Source of the DNA: Sulfurospirillum sp.
GTDB lineage: Bacteria > Campylobacterota > Campylobacteria > Campylobacterales > QNZT01
DNA length: 40,728 nucleotides
Direction of reading: 5' to 3'
Assembly: GCA_024762875.1 (NCBI GenBank)
Contig: JANTGR010000004.1
Span: forward strand, 1 to 40,728
The notes beneath the pieces were generated by a model that ran no database searches, was not told the origin of the DNA, and saw nothing but the letters and a program-made list of their open reading frames with translations. Shown in pieces: positions 1 to 12,112 of the stretch. The position numbers and the translations under genes were made by a program. Each line of letters opens with the position of its first letter. The first letter of the stretch is position 1.

Positions 1-483
1 AGTGGATATACTGCAAAAGTGGCAGGAACAGAGAGAGGTATCACAGAGCCGGTTGCAACATTTTCTGCTTGTTTTGGAGAAGCATTTTTACCACTTCATC
101 CTACGGTATATGCAAAGCTCCTTGGTGAGAAAATTGAAAAACATAACGTCAATGTCTATTTGGTTAACACGGGTTGGACCGGTGGAGCCTATGGCGTAGG
201 TGAACGAATGAGTCTTAAAGCTACACGTGCCTGTATCGATGCTATCATGGATGGATCTATTTTAGAAAGTGAATTTGATACAACTGATAACTTTGGCTTA
301 CATTTTCCTACTACACTGCCGGGTGTAGATGCAAAGGTACTGAATCCAAAAAATGCCTGGAGTGATAAAGAGGCTTACATCAATACAAGAGATAATCTTG
401 CTAAGCTTTATATTGATAACTTCAAAAAATATCTCAAAGAAGATGCAGAATTTGATTATTCTGTAGCAGGACCAAAACTCTAA
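1..483 (+). CDS. pckA: Phosphoenolpyruvate carboxykinase (ATP), C-terminal part, truncated by window start
   Basis: Frame 1 open from base 1: [34 protein letters not shown]...[17 protein letters not shown], typical of ATP-type PckA C-terminus. Confidence 0.93.
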   Translation, partial: SGYTAKVAGTERGITEPVATFSACFGEAFLPLHPTVYAKLLGEKIEKHNVNVYLVNTGWTGGAYGVGERMSLKATRACIDAIMDGSILESEFDTTDNFGLHFPTTLPGVDAKVLNPKNAWSDKEAYINTRDNLAKLYIDNFKKYLKEDAEFDYSVAGPKL

Positions 484-499
484 TTAGAACAAACTTTAC

Positions 500-522
500 A
501 GAAGGTGCATACAGCGCCTTCT
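500..522 (+). terminator. Hairpin after pckA
   Basis: AGAAGGTGC-ATACA-GCGCCTTCT, 9-bp stem with one G.U; weak T-tract. Confidence 0.55.
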
Positions 523-590
523 GCCTCCTTTAAATTGCTTTTCATTAACCACATTTAGCTATAATTTCTTAAAAATTTGGAGTACAATTT

Positions 591-1976
591 ATGGCTAAAC
601 TTGCATCAGGACGTGTCAACGCGAAATCTTCAGAACTTTTAGATTTATTTAATGCTTCACTTCCCTTTGATAAAAAATTATACAAAGAAGATATTCAAGG
701 TTCTATCGCACATGCTGCGATGCTTTTTGCACAGGGAATTTTGAATGAGAAAGAGTATCAATCAATAGAAAGTGGTTTGAAAAAGATTGAAGCAGAGATT
801 CAAGAGGGTGATTTTGATTTTGTTATAGAAGATGAAGATATTCATATGGCTATAGAGAAAAAGCTGACTGAGATGATAGGAGAGAGTGGTAAAAAGCTCC
901 ATACTGCACGAAGCCGGAATGATCAAGTTGCACTGGATTTTAGGCTGTATGTGCAGAAGAATACACAGGTTTTGAAAGATTTACTGATTGCACTCGAGCA
1001 AGAGCTTTTAACAGTTGCATCCTATCATACAGAGACGATGCTGCCGGGTATGACACATTTGCAGCACGCACAGCCTATCAATTTTGCTTATCATCTGCTT
1101 GCTTATGTATCGATGTTTAAAAGGGATATTGAGCGGTTTGAGAGTTCCTATGAACGCAATAACATATCACCGATTGGTTGTGCGGCATTGGCGGGAACAC
1201 CTCACCATACGGACAGGTTTTTCATCGCTGAAAAACTGGGTTTTAAAGAACCTAGTGTTAATTGTCTGGATACTGTCAGTGATAGAGATTTTGCTTTGGA
1301 AATTCTTTTTAATATTGCCACATTGATGACACATATATCCAGGTTGGCTGAAGAGCTGGTCTTGTGGTCGAGTTCAGAATTTGGTTTTGTCTCATTGAGT
1401 GATGCCTACTCTACAAGTTCTTCCATTATGCCACAAAAGAAAAATCCTGATGTTCCGGAATTGCTACGGGGAAAAACCGGCCGGGTTTATGGTAATTTGA
1501 TTGCACTTTTTACTGTCTTAAAAGGTCTGCCTTTGGCTTATAACAAAGATATGCAGGAAGATAAAGAAGGAGTCTTTGATTCGGTTGAAACGGCCAAGAT
1601 ATCTTTGGAAATTTTACGAGAAGCTGTTAAAACGATGACAGTAAATGTGGAACGTATGGAAGAGGCCTGCAAAGTGGGGCACCTCTCTGCTACAGATTTG
1701 GCAGATTATTTGGTGCAAAAAGCTGGTATGGCATTTCGGGATGCTTATAAGATTACGGGTGCTACTGTTATTGCGGCTGAAAAATCTGGTGTTGATTTGA
1801 GTGAGATGCCTTTAGAAGAACTTAAAGCAGCCGATAGTAGGATAGAAGAAGATGTGTTGACATTTTTAAATTTACGCAACTCCATGAATGCGAGAAACTC
1901 TTATGGAGGTACTGCTACCGCATCTACCATTGGGCAGCTGGAGTATTATATCGGATGGATAAAAGGATTATCATGA
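591..1976 (+). CDS. argH: Argininosuccinate lyase
   Basis: 461 aa; signatures [17 protein letters not shown] and [22 protein letters not shown]. Confidence 0.97.
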   Translation: MAKLASGRVNAKSSELLDLFNASLPFDKKLYKEDIQGSIAHAAMLFAQGILNEKEYQSIESGLKKIEAEIQEGDFDFVIEDEDIHMAIEKKLTEMIGESGKKLHTARSRNDQVALDFRLYVQKNTQVLKDLLIALEQELLTVASYHTETMLPGMTHLQHAQPINFAYHLLAYVSMFKRDIERFESSYERNNISPIGCAALAGTPHHTDRFFIAEKLGFKEPSVNCLDTVSDRDFALEILFNIATLMTHISRLAEELVLWSSSEFGFVSLSDAYSTSSSIMPQKKNPDVPELLRGKTGRVYGNLIALFTVLKGLPLAYNKDMQEDKEGVFDSVETAKISLEILREAVKTMTVNVERMEEACKVGHLSATDLADYLVQKAGMAFRDAYKITGATVIAAEKSGVDLSEMPLEELKAADSRIEEDVLTFLNLRNSMNARNSYGGTATASTIGQLEYYIGWIKGLS

Positions 1977-1978
1977 TA
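1969..1978. repeat. TATCATGATA palindrome (argH stop / CAP gene start)
   Basis: Exact 10-mer. Confidence 0.97.
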
Positions 1979-2611
1979 GTTAAAAACATAACGCTGTTGG
2001 CGATAGTGGCTATATTGACAGCCGGATGCAGCAGTAGTGAAATAAAAGATTTTGTACAAGATACTAAAGATTTTGTCAATAATGACAATGGTGTTGTCAA
2101 TGATGCGGGAACGGTCACCCCGGGGTCAGAAGAGAACCTGACAATAACAGATGAAATCCAAGATGCTTTAGATCAGCATAATGATGCTAGAGCAGCAGTG
2201 GGTGTGCCGGTTGAACTTGGCTGGAGCAATCAGCTGGCTGTAGATGCGAAGTCCTATGCAGATACTTTGGCCAACAGTGGTGCATGGGAACACGATCCTA
2301 AAAACCATGCCGGCTATACCAACGGTCCCTATGGTGAAAATCTCTATACTTCAACTGCAAAACCGACACTCGCCACGGCGGTAAAAGCATGGGTTGATGA
2401 AAAAGTTTATTATCATTATGGTCCAGTGGGAGATAGTACAACTTGTGATGCAGGTCAGCAGTGCGGACACTACACGCAGGTGATTTGGGAAAATACAACC
2501 CAGGTTGGCTGCGCTATGAGCAAATATAAAACGGGAAACTTTAAAGATTGGTATGTAGTGGTTTGCAAATATAAAACACCAGGAAATTATATCGGTGAGA
2601 CACCATATTGA
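1973..2611 (+). CDS. CAP/SCP (PR-1-like) domain lipoprotein
   Basis: ATG at 1973 overlaps the argH stop; lipobox [58 protein letters not shown]. Confidence 0.88.
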   Translation: MIVKNITLLAIVAILTAGCSSSEIKDFVQDTKDFVNNDNGVVNDAGTVTPGSEENLTITDEIQDALDQHNDARAAVGVPVELGWSNQLAVDAKSYADTLANSGAWEHDPKNHAGYTNGPYGENLYTSTAKPTLATAVKAWVDEKVYYHYGPVGDSTTCDAGQQCGHYTQVIWENTTQVGCAMSKYKTGNFKDWYVVVCKYKTPGNYIGETPY

Positions 2612-2625
2612 TAAGATATGGTGTC
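2599..2625. terminator. Bidirectional hairpin between convergent genes
   Basis: GACACCATAT-TGATAAG-ATATGGTGTC, perfect 10-bp stem overlapping the CAP gene stop. Confidence 0.6.
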
Positions 2626-2631
2626 AAATAA

Positions 2632-2988
2632 TTACATAGATTCTTTTGGATTGTCGTGATGAAGATGAGTCCATTTTAGTCTGCCGCCGCCTAAAAGATG
2701 AAAATGCAGGTGCGGCACTTCCTGCCCGCCATCTGCTCCATTGTTTGTGACAAGTCTGTAACCGCTTCTATCCAGCCCCATTTTGGTAGCAACGTCCTGG
2801 ATAAAAGGCGTTATTGCTGCCATCATTTCGCCATTGACATCTTGAAAGCATTCTACATGTACTTTGGGAATGATGAGAATGTGCACAGGGGCAATTGGAT
2901 TGATATCATGAAAAGCCATAAAATGTTCATCTTCCAGGATTTTATTGGATGGAATTTCTCCATTGACTATTTTACAAAATATACACAT
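2632..2988 (-). CDS. HIT family protein
   Basis: MCIFCKIVNGEIPSNKILEDEHFMAFHDINP...VPHLHFHLLGGG. Confidence 0.93.
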   Translation of the reverse strand: MCIFCKIVNGEIPSNKILEDEHFMAFHDINPIAPVHILIIPKVHVECFQDVNGEMMAAITPFIQDVATKMGLDRSGYRLVTNNGADGGQEVPHLHFHLLGGGRLKWTHLHHDNPKESM

Positions 2989-3081
2989 TTTTTCTCCTTG
3001 GTTTGATTAGTATATTGTATTGCAAGTAGGCTTTAACCAACTTTGTATTACACTATCATAAAAAAATTATTAGGTGAAATA

Positions 3082-4074
3082 TTGCAAGAATATATCGAAA
3101 AAATAGAGTCTGCCAAGACACTGAAAGCACTAGAAGAGGTGCGGATAGAAATTTTTGGTAAAAAAGGTATTTTGGCAGAGCAGTTTGTCAAGATGAAAAC
3201 AATTCCAAATGAAGAGAAAAAAGAGTTTGCAAAAAATCTCAATATCCAAAAAGCAAAGTTGACAGCGCTCTTTGATAGTAAAAAAACGGCATTGATCAAA
3301 GCAGAGAGTATCGCCTTGATGAAAGAGCATGCTATCGATGTGACACTTTTTAATGGAGATAGTACAAGCGGAAGCCTGCATCCTATCAATGAAACGATGA
3401 ATAAAATGATCGACTACTTTGTGAGCATGAACTTTTCACTTGAAGAGGGGCCATTGGTTGAGGATGATTTTCATAACTTTGAAGCATTAAATCTACCAGA
3501 TTTTCATCCGGCACGTGATATGCAGGATACATTTTTTTTCAATGACAAAAAATTGCTGCGTACCCACACTTCACCGGTACAAATTAGAACGATGCTTTCA
3601 CAGAAACCGCCGATTCGGATGATTTGTCCGGGGACAGTTTTCAGGAGAGATTTTGATATCACCCATACACCGATGTTCCATCAAATCGAAGGCCTGGTGG
3701 TCGAAGAGGGTGACAGTGTCTCTTTTTCGCATCTCAAATATATCCTTGAAGATTTTTTAAAGTATATGTTTGGAGAAGTCAGTGTACGTTTTCGTCCCTC
3801 TTTTTTCCCTTTTACCGAACCGAGTACAGAAGTGGATATCTCCTGTATCTTTTGTAAAGGTGAAGGATGTCGGGTCTGTTCGCATACAGGCTGGCTTGAG
3901 ATACTGGGAGCCGGTATGGTTGATGTCAATGTCTTCAAAGCTGTCGGCTATAAAAATGTCAGTGGCTATGCCTTTGGTATGGGGATAGAACGCATAGCGA
4001 TGCTGATGCATCAAATTCCTGATTTGAGATCGATGTTTGAGGGTGATGTGAGATTATTGGAGCAGTTTAGATGA
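3082..4074 (+). CDS. pheS: Phenylalanyl-tRNA synthetase alpha subunit (probable TTG start)
   Basis: PheS motifs ([50 protein letters not shown]); AGGTG upstream of TTG 3082; ORF extends to 3043. Confidence 0.92.
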   Translation: MQEYIEKIESAKTLKALEEVRIEIFGKKGILAEQFVKMKTIPNEEKKEFAKNLNIQKAKLTALFDSKKTALIKAESIALMKEHAIDVTLFNGDSTSGSLHPINETMNKMIDYFVSMNFSLEEGPLVEDDFHNFEALNLPDFHPARDMQDTFFFNDKKLLRTHTSPVQIRTMLSQKPPIRMICPGTVFRRDFDITHTPMFHQIEGLVVEEGDSVSFSHLKYILEDFLKYMFGEVSVRFRPSFFPFTEPSTEVDISCIFCKGEGCRVCSHTGWLEILGAGMVDVNVFKAVGYKNVSGYAFGMGIERIAMLMHQIPDLRSMFEGDVRLLEQFR

Positions 4075-6338
4075 TAGTAACACGAAGTTGGTTAAATGAG
4101 TTTTTGGATTTAAAGGGAGTCACGACAGAGAAGATCTGTGAAACACTGAATGCCATAGGCCTGGAAGTAGATTCCATGCAGCGTATTTCTGTGCCGGGTG
4201 GTGTAGTTGTGGGAAAAATACTCTCCTGCCAAAAGCACCCGGATGCAGACAAACTCAACATCTGTCAAGTTGATTTGGGAAGCGAAACAAAACAGATTGT
4301 TTGTGGTGCCAAAAATGTTGCAGAGGGGCAGATCATTGCTGCTGCAACAGTAGGGGCAGATCTGGGCAATGGTTTTGTGATCAAAGAAGCAAAGTTACGT
4401 GGCGTTGATTCTCATGGGATGATATGTGGCAGCAGTGAGATAGGACTGCCAAAACTGGGTGATGGTATCTGGGTACTTGATGAGAGTATTGGTGCTTTGG
4501 AATTGGGTCGGGAACTTTCCAGCTATCCTCTGGTAAATGATGATGTGATAGAGATAGAACTGACTGCCAATCGGGGAGATTGTCTAAGTGTTTACGGTGT
4601 GGCAAGAGATCTTTCATCTGCGTTGGATATTCCCTTAAAGGCTGTGACGTATCCTCAGAGTGCAGGAGAGGAGTTGGATTGCAAGATTTATCATGACAGT
4701 CAGGACAGTGCACTGATCTATCAGGAAGCAGCACAAGAGCTCAAAGAGCAGGCTTTGTTAGATCTACGGCTTGGATTTGTGGACAATTATGATGATGATC
4801 TCAGATGTCGCTATCTCAACTATACGATACAGGCAACCGGCGTTTTGCTTCGTGCCTATCATGATAGCTGCCAAAAAATAGAAGTGAAACCGGATTTGGA
4901 AGGCCTGGAGTCAGTTTACTGTGATGATAAGATTATATCCCGTATCGGTATCAATCAAAGTAAAGAAGAGAAAAAGAATGCTGTCATGATAGAAGCCAGT
5001 TACATCAATCCAGATGTTGTATCCAAGGCAGTGATGGGTAAAAGTTGTGAAAAAGATGATCTTTTTTACCGCTCTTCACGAGGAAGTGAAAGTGACTTGA
5101 TGTTTGGTTTGGATTATCTGGCAAAACTGACCGGTAGTGAAAAACTGCCTACAGCAGCCACAAAGCAGCAGGAAAAATATGCAACCCAAATTGCCATTAC
5201 ATTTGCAAAAATAAATACTTTTATCGGACAGAATATCGCTGAGGAGAAAGTCATCTCTATTTTAGAGAAGCTGCGTTTTAAACTGCAGAGAGAGGAGATG
5301 GGATTGTCGATCGATGTGCCTACATTTCGTCATGATATTGTCAATGAACAGGATATCATCGAAGAGATAGTACGTATCGTGGGTATTGACAATATCCGCT
5401 CTGCGCCATTTGTTTTGGCAGAAAAGATGCAGATGAATGATGCCTATCGAAGCTATAAAAAACGTAACCACTTTAGAGCCAGGGCTGCAGCTGTTGGTTT
5501 TTTTGAAGCAGTGCATTATTTTTTCGATAATCGCCAGCGCATGGAGAAATATAATATGCCGGTTATTCCAGAGAATCTGGACGTGGCAAATCCAATTAAC
5601 AATGATTTAAATACCTTGCGTTCAACGCTCTTGCTGCATCTGTTGGAATCAAGTTCTACCAACCTCAAACATGGTAAAAATGCAGTGGCACTCTTTGAGA
5701 TAGGCCGGGTTGTTAATAGCAAAAGAGAAGAGAAACAAAAAATAGCATTTATTTTTTCTGGGGAGGCAAATCCGCCTTCATTGTTAAACCATGGTAAACC
5801 AAAAGCGATTGATTTCCTGAGTTTTGCATCAAAAGTGACAGCTGTATTGGGGAATATCAAAGTACAGCAGTGTCAAGAGGAAAATGCTCTCATCAACCCT
5901 TATGAGTATGCTTCTATCATGATAGGTGATCAAGTGTGCGGTTTTATAGGGCGGGTACATATCGATGTAGAGCGTGATTTTGATTTACCGGCTACCTACA
6001 TCTGTGAGGTCGATTTTGATGCATTGGTGTATGATAATATCATTGCCAAGGCTTATTCAAAATTTCCGGCACTTTCGAGGGATTTGAGTTTATTAATTCC
6101 AAAAGAGATGAAATTTTCTGATATCAGGGACTATTTGACTGGTGTATTGCCGGATGAAGTGGTACGTTTTTATCCGATTGATATCTATCATGATAACAGT
6201 TTGGAAGAAAAGGTGAGTCTGACGGTACGTTTTGTATTGCAGTCTATGAGTAAAACAATGGATGATCAAGATATCACAGCTATTATGGATCAGATATTAT
6301 TACTTTTGAAAGAGAAATTTTCATTGGAGATACGATGA
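4071..6338 (+). CDS. pheT: Phenylalanyl-tRNA synthetase beta subunit
   Basis: 755 aa; ATG overlaps pheS stop; tRNA-binding domain [14 protein letters not shown]5 and FDX-ACB regions. Confidence 0.96.
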   Translation: MIVTRSWLNEFLDLKGVTTEKICETLNAIGLEVDSMQRISVPGGVVVGKILSCQKHPDADKLNICQVDLGSETKQIVCGAKNVAEGQIIAAATVGADLGNGFVIKEAKLRGVDSHGMICGSSEIGLPKLGDGIWVLDESIGALELGRELSSYPLVNDDVIEIELTANRGDCLSVYGVARDLSSALDIPLKAVTYPQSAGEELDCKIYHDSQDSALIYQEAAQELKEQALLDLRLGFVDNYDDDLRCRYLNYTIQATGVLLRAYHDSCQKIEVKPDLEGLESVYCDDKIISRIGINQSKEEKKNAVMIEASYINPDVVSKAVMGKSCEKDDLFYRSSRGSESDLMFGLDYLAKLTGSEKLPTAATKQQEKYATQIAITFAKINTFIGQNIAEEKVISILEKLRFKLQREEMGLSIDVPTFRHDIVNEQDIIEEIVRIVGIDNIRSAPFVLAEKMQMNDAYRSYKKRNHFRARAAAVGFFEAVHYFFDNRQRMEKYNMPVIPENLDVANPINNDLNTLRSTLLLHLLESSSTNLKHGKNAVALFEIGRVVNSKREEKQKIAFIFSGEANPPSLLNHGKPKAIDFLSFASKVTAVLGNIKVQQCQEENALINPYEYASIMIGDQVCGFIGRVHIDVERDFDLPATYICEVDFDALVYDNIIAKAYSKFPALSRDLSLLIPKEMKFSDIRDYLTGVLPDEVVRFYPIDIYHDNSLEEKVSLTVRFVLQSMSKTMDDQDITAIMDQILLLLKEKFSLEIR
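4857..4866. repeat. TATCATGATA palindrome (in pheT, YHD frame)
   Basis: Exact 10-mer. Confidence 0.97.
5915..5924. repeat. TATCATGATA palindrome (in pheT, IMI frame)
   Basis: Exact 10-mer. Confidence 0.97.
6186..6195. repeat. TATCATGATA palindrome (in pheT, YHD frame)
   Basis: Exact 10-mer. Confidence 0.97.
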
Positions 6339-7624
6339 GTAGTTTAATGGTTAAGCGTGCAGATAAGTTTGATATAGAGATCAATACAATTGCCAGTGAC
6401 AAATCGATTTCACATCGTTGTGCTATTTTTTCACTGCTTTCAGACAAGCCCTCTACTGTCAAAAATTTTCTACGGGCAGAAGATACTTTAAATACACTGG
6501 AAATTGTGAAGAAACTAGGTGCAACAGTCGTAGATGAAGGTGACACGATTCATATTACGCCTCCCAAAGAGTTGAAAGAGCCGGCAGATATATTGGATTG
6601 TGGCAATTCTGGAACAGCGATGCGCCTTTTTATGGGATTTTTAGCTTCTCAGGAAGGATTTTTTGTGTTGCATGGAGATCAGTATCTTGCTTCACGCCCG
6701 ATGCGAAGAGTGGCAGATCCTTTACGAAAAATCGGGGCGCATATCGATGGACGGGTCAAAGGAAATCTTTCGCCTATTGCCATACGCGGTGCAAAATTGA
6801 ATGGATATGAATATGACAGTCCTATCGCTTCAGCACAAGTAAAGTCTGCGATGATACTGGCAGCCTTACATGCCCAGGAGATGTCTATCCTGTCTGAACC
6901 ACGTTTGAGTCGTGATCATACCGAACGGATGCTGCTTGGTATGGGAGCAGAAATTATTGTAGAAAAAGGCAAAATAAAAATCCTGCCATTGACTTCGCCT
7001 TTGAGAGCACTCAATATTACTGTGCCAAGTGATCCTTCCAGCGGATTTTTCTTTGCTGTGGCAGCGGCAATCATACCGGAGTCACGGGTGGTTATTCAGG
7101 ATGTCTCTCTCAACCCCACACGGATAGAAGCTTATAAAGTACTCCAAAAGATGGGAGCCAATATAGCCTTTATCGAGAAAGAGGAAGTCTATGAGCCAAT
7201 CGGAGATATTGTAATTCAGTATGGAACATTGGAGGCTGTGGACGTCAAAGAAAATATAGCATGGCTGATTGATGAACTGCCGGCACTGTCCATTGCGATG
7301 GCTGTTGCCAAGGGTGTGAGTCGTGTCCAAAATGCGAGTGAACTACGTGTAAAAGAGAGTGACCGCATCAGTACGGTAGTTGAAAACCTGAATCTTTGCG
7401 GTATTGACGCCAAAGAGCATGAAGATGGCTATGAAGTTGTAGGTGGTGCATTTTTACAAGATACTGCTGTTAACAGTTATGGAGATCACCGCATTGCGAT
7501 GAGTTTTGCTATAGCGGGACTTTTAAACGGGATAAAGATAGAAGATACAGAATGTATCAATACATCCTTTCCTAATTTTATATCATTATTGCAGGAGATC
7601 AGTGAGGTGCAAAGTGGAAATTAA
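6335..7624 (+). CDS. aroA: 3-phosphoshikimate 1-carboxyvinyltransferase (EPSP synthase)
   Basis: [52 protein letters not shown]. Confidence 0.97.
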   Translation: MSSLMVKRADKFDIEINTIASDKSISHRCAIFSLLSDKPSTVKNFLRAEDTLNTLEIVKKLGATVVDEGDTIHITPPKELKEPADILDCGNSGTAMRLFMGFLASQEGFFVLHGDQYLASRPMRRVADPLRKIGAHIDGRVKGNLSPIAIRGAKLNGYEYDSPIASAQVKSAMILAALHAQEMSILSEPRLSRDHTERMLLGMGAEIIVEKGKIKILPLTSPLRALNITVPSDPSSGFFFAVAAAIIPESRVVIQDVSLNPTRIEAYKVLQKMGANIAFIEKEEVYEPIGDIVIQYGTLEAVDVKENIAWLIDELPALSIAMAVAKGVSRVQNASELRVKESDRISTVVENLNLCGIDAKEHEDGYEVVGGAFLQDTAVNSYGDHRIAMSFAIAGLLNGIKIEDTECINTSFPNFISLLQEISEVQSGN

Positions 7625-8444
7625 TTTAGCAAAAAATTATGGATTTTGTTTCGGGGTGAAACGTGCCATTGAAATAGCAGAAGAATCAAAAAATGCAACA
7701 ACAATGGGGCCTTTGATTCACAATAATGAAGAGATAAACCGCCTGAAACAGAATTTTAATGTCTCAACAGCACATACAATGGATGAAATAGGAGATGCAG
7801 ACAAGGTCATCATCCGAACACATGGAATTGTTAAAGATGACTTAAAAGAGTTAGAAAACTCCCATAAAGAAGTGATTGATGCAACCTGTCCTTTTGTAAC
7901 AAAACCGCAGGAAATAGTAGAAGAAATGAGCCAGCAAAAATATAAGATTATTATTTTTGGAGATGAAAACCATCCTGAAGTCAAAGGGGTGAAAAGTTAT
8001 GCTGTAAATGAGCCTATTGTGATTTTGAGTGTAGATGCATTAGAAGGGATGCACTTGGGGCCTAAGGTTGCCATTGTTTCCCAAACAACCAGAAAATTTG
8101 CAGAATTCATGAAAATAGTGACTTATTTGGTGGAACGGGTAGCTGAAGTACGTGTTTTTAATACGATTTGCAATGCAACGTTTGAAAATCAGGATGCAGC
8201 ACGGGAATTGTCTAAAAAATCAGATATCATGATAGTCATTGGTGGGAAAAATTCATCCAATACAAAGCAGCTTTTGAATATTTCTGAAGAGAATTGTCCT
8301 GCATGTCACTTGGTAGAGAATGAAAATGAAATTAAAAAAGAGTGGTTTTTAGGCAAAGAAAAGTGCGGTATTACCGCAGGTGCATCGACACCAGACTGGA
8401 TAATTGAAAAAATTATTACTAAAATAAGAGAATTTACGGTATAA
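7614..8444 (+). CDS. ispH: 4-hydroxy-3-methylbut-2-enyl diphosphate reductase (GTG start 7614 or 7602)
   Basis: [55 protein letters not shown]. Confidence 0.95.
   Translation: MEINLAKNYGFCFGVKRAIEIAEESKNATTMGPLIHNNEEINRLKQNFNVSTAHTMDEIGDADKVIIRTHGIVKDDLKELENSHKEVIDATCPFVTKPQEIVEEMSQQKYKIIIFGDENHPEVKGVKSYAVNEPIVILSVDALEGMHLGPKVAIVSQTTRKFAEFMKIVTYLVERVAEVRVFNTICNATFENQDAARELSKKSDIMIVIGGKNSSNTKQLLNISEENCPACHLVENENEIKKEWFLGKEKCGITAGASTPDWIIEKIITKIREFTV
8225..8234. repeat. TATCATGATA palindrome (in ispH, IMI frame)
   Basis: Exact 10-mer. Confidence 0.97.
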
Positions 8445-8495
8445 TCGAGCAATTTTTAGTGTTGGCAAAAATTAAATACAAATCAAGGAAGACGG

Positions 8496-10205
8496 ATGTT
8501 GAATGAGGCGAACGGAAAAGTTCATAGTAAAAAGGCCATTGAAGCAATGGATTTAGGGGAAGAAGACGCAGATTTTGCGGCAATGTTTGAAGCATCAGTA
8601 AAAGATGAAAAAAGCGGAGGTTTTGCAGAAGGTGTGATTGTCAGTATCAAAGATGATGAAGATGGAATCTTGGTCGATGTGGGCAAAAAACAGGAAGGTT
8701 TGTTATGGAAATCAGAGATCACTGATGAAAATGGTGAACTCCTTTTTAAAGAAGGTGACAAAATCACTGTTGCAATCACTGGTTATCGCAATGAAAGACC
8801 AGCGCTTTCTTATAAAAAAGCTTTAAGAGCAAAAAAAGTAGATACGTTTTTAGAAAACTATAAAGAGGGTGAAGATCTTTTGATAGATGGTGTGATTATC
8901 GGTAAAAATAAAGGTGGTTACATTGTTGAAGGAAAAGATGCCTATGATGGTGTTGAATTTTTCCTGCCTAAGTCGCAAGCCTATATGAAGGATACACCTT
9001 CTACTATAGGTAAAAAAGTACAGGCACAGGTCATTAAAGTGGACAAAGCAGCAAAGTCTATCGTTATCTCTAGAAAAGTACTGATTGAAGCAGAAAGAGA
9101 AAAGAAAAAAGAAGTGATTGATGCATTGTTGGCAAGTGATGATGTCGTTGAAGGTACAATCAAAAAAATCACCAGCTACGGTATGTTTGTAGATATTGGC
9201 GGAGTAGATGGTCTGGTTCACTACAGTGAAATTTCTTATAAAGGTCCTGTTAACCCTTCCAAACTTTATAGTGAAGGTGAAGTAGTGCCTGTCAAAGCTA
9301 TCAAATATGATGAAGAAAAAAGACACCTTTCACTTTCAATTAAAGCAGCAATGGAAGATCCTTGGGCAGATTTGAAAGATCAATTGGAAGTTGGTGATGC
9401 TGTAAGAGTGCAGGTGAGTAATATTGAACCATATGGTGCATTTGTTGATTTAGGTAATGATATTGAAGGTTTTTTACATGTTTCTGAAGTATCATGGGAC
9501 AAAAATATCAAACATCCAAAAGATTATATTACTATTGATGAAGAAATAGATGTTGAAATTGTTGAAATTGATTTTGATAAAAGAAAGTTGAGAGTCAGTC
9601 TTAAAAATGTACTGCCAAAACCATTTGAAACTTTTTTACATGAATATAGAGTAGGTGATATAGTCAAAGGAAAAGTAGCAACAATTACCAATTTTGGTGC
9701 TTTTATCAAAATTGGCAATATTGATGGACTTTTACATAATGAAGATGTTTCATGGGATCGTAGTATCAAATGTAAAGATGCTTTTGCCGAAGGTGATGAA
9801 GTAGAAGTGAAGATTATCAAAATTGACCGTGAAAAAGAGAAAATTTCACTTTCCAAAAAAGAGCTTGAAGAGAGTCCTATTGATAAGTTTGCAAAAACAC
9901 ATAAGAATGGTGATATTGTAAAAGCAACAATCAGAGATAAAAAAGAGTTTGGTATCTTTGTAAAACTGGATGATGGTGTAGATGCGCTGATAAGACTGGA
10001 AGATCTTGGAGAGAAAAAAGAAGACGAGTTAGAGATCGGTGAAGAAATTGAAGCAGCGATCGTCTTTATTGATACAGAAAAAGACAGAATCAGACTTTCT
10101 GTCAAACGTGTGGCAAAGATCAGAGAAAAAGCTGATTTAGAAGAGTACAATGACGACTCTAAATCAACATTAGGTGATATCTTAAAAGATCAATTAAAAA
10201 AGTAA
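8496..10205 (+). CDS. rpsA: 30S ribosomal protein S1
   Basis: 569 aa with repeated S1 domains (VVEGTIKKITSYGMFVDIGGVDGLVHYSEIS etc.). Confidence 0.96.
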   Translation: MLNEANGKVHSKKAIEAMDLGEEDADFAAMFEASVKDEKSGGFAEGVIVSIKDDEDGILVDVGKKQEGLLWKSEITDENGELLFKEGDKITVAITGYRNERPALSYKKALRAKKVDTFLENYKEGEDLLIDGVIIGKNKGGYIVEGKDAYDGVEFFLPKSQAYMKDTPSTIGKKVQAQVIKVDKAAKSIVISRKVLIEAEREKKKEVIDALLASDDVVEGTIKKITSYGMFVDIGGVDGLVHYSEISYKGPVNPSKLYSEGEVVPVKAIKYDEEKRHLSLSIKAAMEDPWADLKDQLEVGDAVRVQVSNIEPYGAFVDLGNDIEGFLHVSEVSWDKNIKHPKDYITIDEEIDVEIVEIDFDKRKLRVSLKNVLPKPFETFLHEYRVGDIVKGKVATITNFGAFIKIGNIDGLLHNEDVSWDRSIKCKDAFAEGDEVEVKIIKIDREKEKISLSKKELEESPIDKFAKTHKNGDIVKATIRDKKEFGIFVKLDDGVDALIRLEDLGEKKEDELEIGEEIEAAIVFIDTEKDRIRLSVKRVAKIREKADLEEYNDDSKSTLGDILKDQLKK

Positions 10206-10463
10206 ATGCAAAGTAGATATTTATATTCTATTTTTTTCTTACTTGCATGTAGTGTATGTGTGATGATATTTTTATCATACAGATACATTCATATTTCAAA
10301 AAAAACATTGTCAGCTGTTGAAGAGACAGCTGATCGTGTCGATACTACAAAAATACCAGAGACTACATTTACGCAAGATAGCTGGTTAGGCCAAATCAAA
10401 AAAAAGACCAATCAAAAAAGTTATTTTTATGCAGTATCTGAGATACAGTTAGAGTTAAATTAA
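10206..10463 (+). CDS. Small membrane-anchored hypothetical protein
   Basis: 85 aa; ATG directly follows rpsA TAA; one N-terminal hydrophobic segment. Confidence 0.65.
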   Translation: MQSRYLYSIFFLLACSVCVMIFLSYRYIHISKKTLSAVEETADRVDTTKIPETTFTQDSWLGQIKKKTNQKSYFYAVSEIQLELN

Positions 10464-10480
10464 ACCATATAGGGGATAAA

Positions 10481-12067
10481 ATGCAAAAAAAACGAATCAT
10501 AGTTTGTGATGCTATTCATCAAAGAGGCTTAGATATGCTTTCAGAGAGTGAAGATATTGAGTTTATTGATGCTTCTGCTGAGCCAAAAGATAAATTGTTG
10601 GAAATGGTAGGTGAGTATGATGTTGCTATCACACGTAGTTCTACAGATGTTGACCAAAAATTTATCGATGCTGCTAAAAACTTAAAAGCTGTTGTACGTG
10701 CCGGAGTAGGTGTGGACAATGTGGATATCGAAGGTTGTAGTAAAAATGGTATTATTGTGATGAATGTACCAACTGCCAATACAATTGCAGCTGTTGAATT
10801 AACAATGGCACATATGCTGGCTGCGGCAAGAAGCTTTCCAAATGCCAATAATCACTTAAAATTAGAACGGATTTGGAAAAGAGAGAAGTGGTATGGGATT
10901 GAATTAAAAGATAAAAAACTGGGTATTATCGGTTTTGGAAATATCGGTAGTCGTGTCGGAAAACGGGCACTGGCATTTGAAATGGATGTATTGGCTTATG
11001 ATCCCTATATCGATCCTTCCAAAGCAACAGATCTGGGTGTAGCTTATACCAATAATTTTGATGATATTCTGGCATGTGATTTTATCACAATTCATACACC
11101 AAAAAATACGGAAACAATTGACATCATTAACAGTGCGGAAATTGCCAAGATGAAAGATGGTGTAAGGTTGATCAATTGTGCCCGTGGCGGATTATATAAC
11201 GAAGATGCTTTATATGATGGTTTAAGCAGCAGTAAAATTGCTTATGCGGGTATCGATGTTTTTATAAAAGAACCGGCAATCAATAATAAACTTTTAGATT
11301 TGGAGAATATCTCAGTTACACCACATTTAGGAGCCAATACTAAAGAATCTCAGGAAAAAATAGCCACACAAGCTGCTGATCAGGCTATGAGTGCAGTTAG
11401 AGGAACAAGCTATCCCAATGCACTGAATCTTCCAATCAAAGAAAATGAGATGCCTGCTTTTGTCAAACCTTATCTTGAATTGGCACAAAAGATAGGCTAT
11501 TTGGCGGCACAAATCAATGTTGGATATATCAAATCTCTACAAATCGAAGCAGAAGGTGAAATTGCAGATTATTTAAATTCATTGACGACGTTTGCTTTGG
11601 TTGGCTCTTTAAAAGAATCTTTAGGCGAAAAGATCAATTATGTCAATGCTGAATTTGTAGCGAAAGAGAAGATGATTGATGTTTCAAATAAAAAAGTTTC
11701 AAATCTCAGTGAATATAAAAATAAAATAAAAATAAAATTGACAACGGATAAAGATACAATTGCTATTGGAGGAACAATTTTCTCTGATACAATTGAGAAA
11801 ATTGTGAGTATCAATGAAATTAAGTTGGACTTTAAACCTAAAGGCAAGATGGTATTTTTCTCGAATCAGGACAAGCCGGGTGTTATCGCAAAAATCACAA
11901 AAATTATGAGTGACAATGCTATCAATATAGCTGATTTTAGACTAGGCCGTGATTCTCATGGTGGGGCATTGGCAGTTGTATTAACTGATGAGACTGTATC
12001 AAAAGATCTACTTTCAACATTGAAAGCGATTGAAGAGTGTAACTGGGTATCTTACGCCAGTATCTAG
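10481..12067 (+). CDS. serA: D-3-phosphoglycerate dehydrogenase
   Basis: 528 aa; GVGVDNVDIEGCSKNGIIVMNVPTANT, LGIIGFGNIGSRVGKRA, C-terminal ACT domain. Confidence 0.96.
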   Translation: MQKKRIIVCDAIHQRGLDMLSESEDIEFIDASAEPKDKLLEMVGEYDVAITRSSTDVDQKFIDAAKNLKAVVRAGVGVDNVDIEGCSKNGIIVMNVPTANTIAAVELTMAHMLAAARSFPNANNHLKLERIWKREKWYGIELKDKKLGIIGFGNIGSRVGKRALAFEMDVLAYDPYIDPSKATDLGVAYTNNFDDILACDFITIHTPKNTETIDIINSAEIAKMKDGVRLINCARGGLYNEDALYDGLSSSKIAYAGIDVFIKEPAINNKLLDLENISVTPHLGANTKESQEKIATQAADQAMSAVRGTSYPNALNLPIKENEMPAFVKPYLELAQKIGYLAAQINVGYIKSLQIEAEGEIADYLNSLTTFALVGSLKESLGEKINYVNAEFVAKEKMIDVSNKKVSNLSEYKNKIKIKLTTDKDTIAIGGTIFSDTIEKIVSINEIKLDFKPKGKMVFFSNQDKPGVIAKITKIMSDNAINIADFRLGRDSHGGALAVVLTDETVSKDLLSTLKAIEECNWVSYASI

Positions 12068-12071
12068 TCAT

Positions 12072-12099
12072 TATCATGATAGGATCTCCTATCATGATA
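12072..12099. repeat. Inverted pair of TATCATGATA palindromes; candidate bidirectional terminator
   Basis: TATCATGATAGGA-TC-TCCTATCATGATA, perfect 13-bp arms between convergent genes. Confidence 0.85.
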
Positions 12100-12112
12100 G
12101 AGGGTGTATCAC

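Noticed and set aside
4857-6195. Tyr-His-Asp / Ile-Met-Ile recurrences as a protein motif
   Set aside because: Explained by the DNA palindrome read in two frames; they occur in unrelated proteins at unrelated positions.
8522-10150. Antisense ORFs (85, 158, 63 and 208 aa) over rpsA
   Set aside because: Ser/Phe/Ile-rich shadow translations of a strongly supported S1 gene; no initiation signals.
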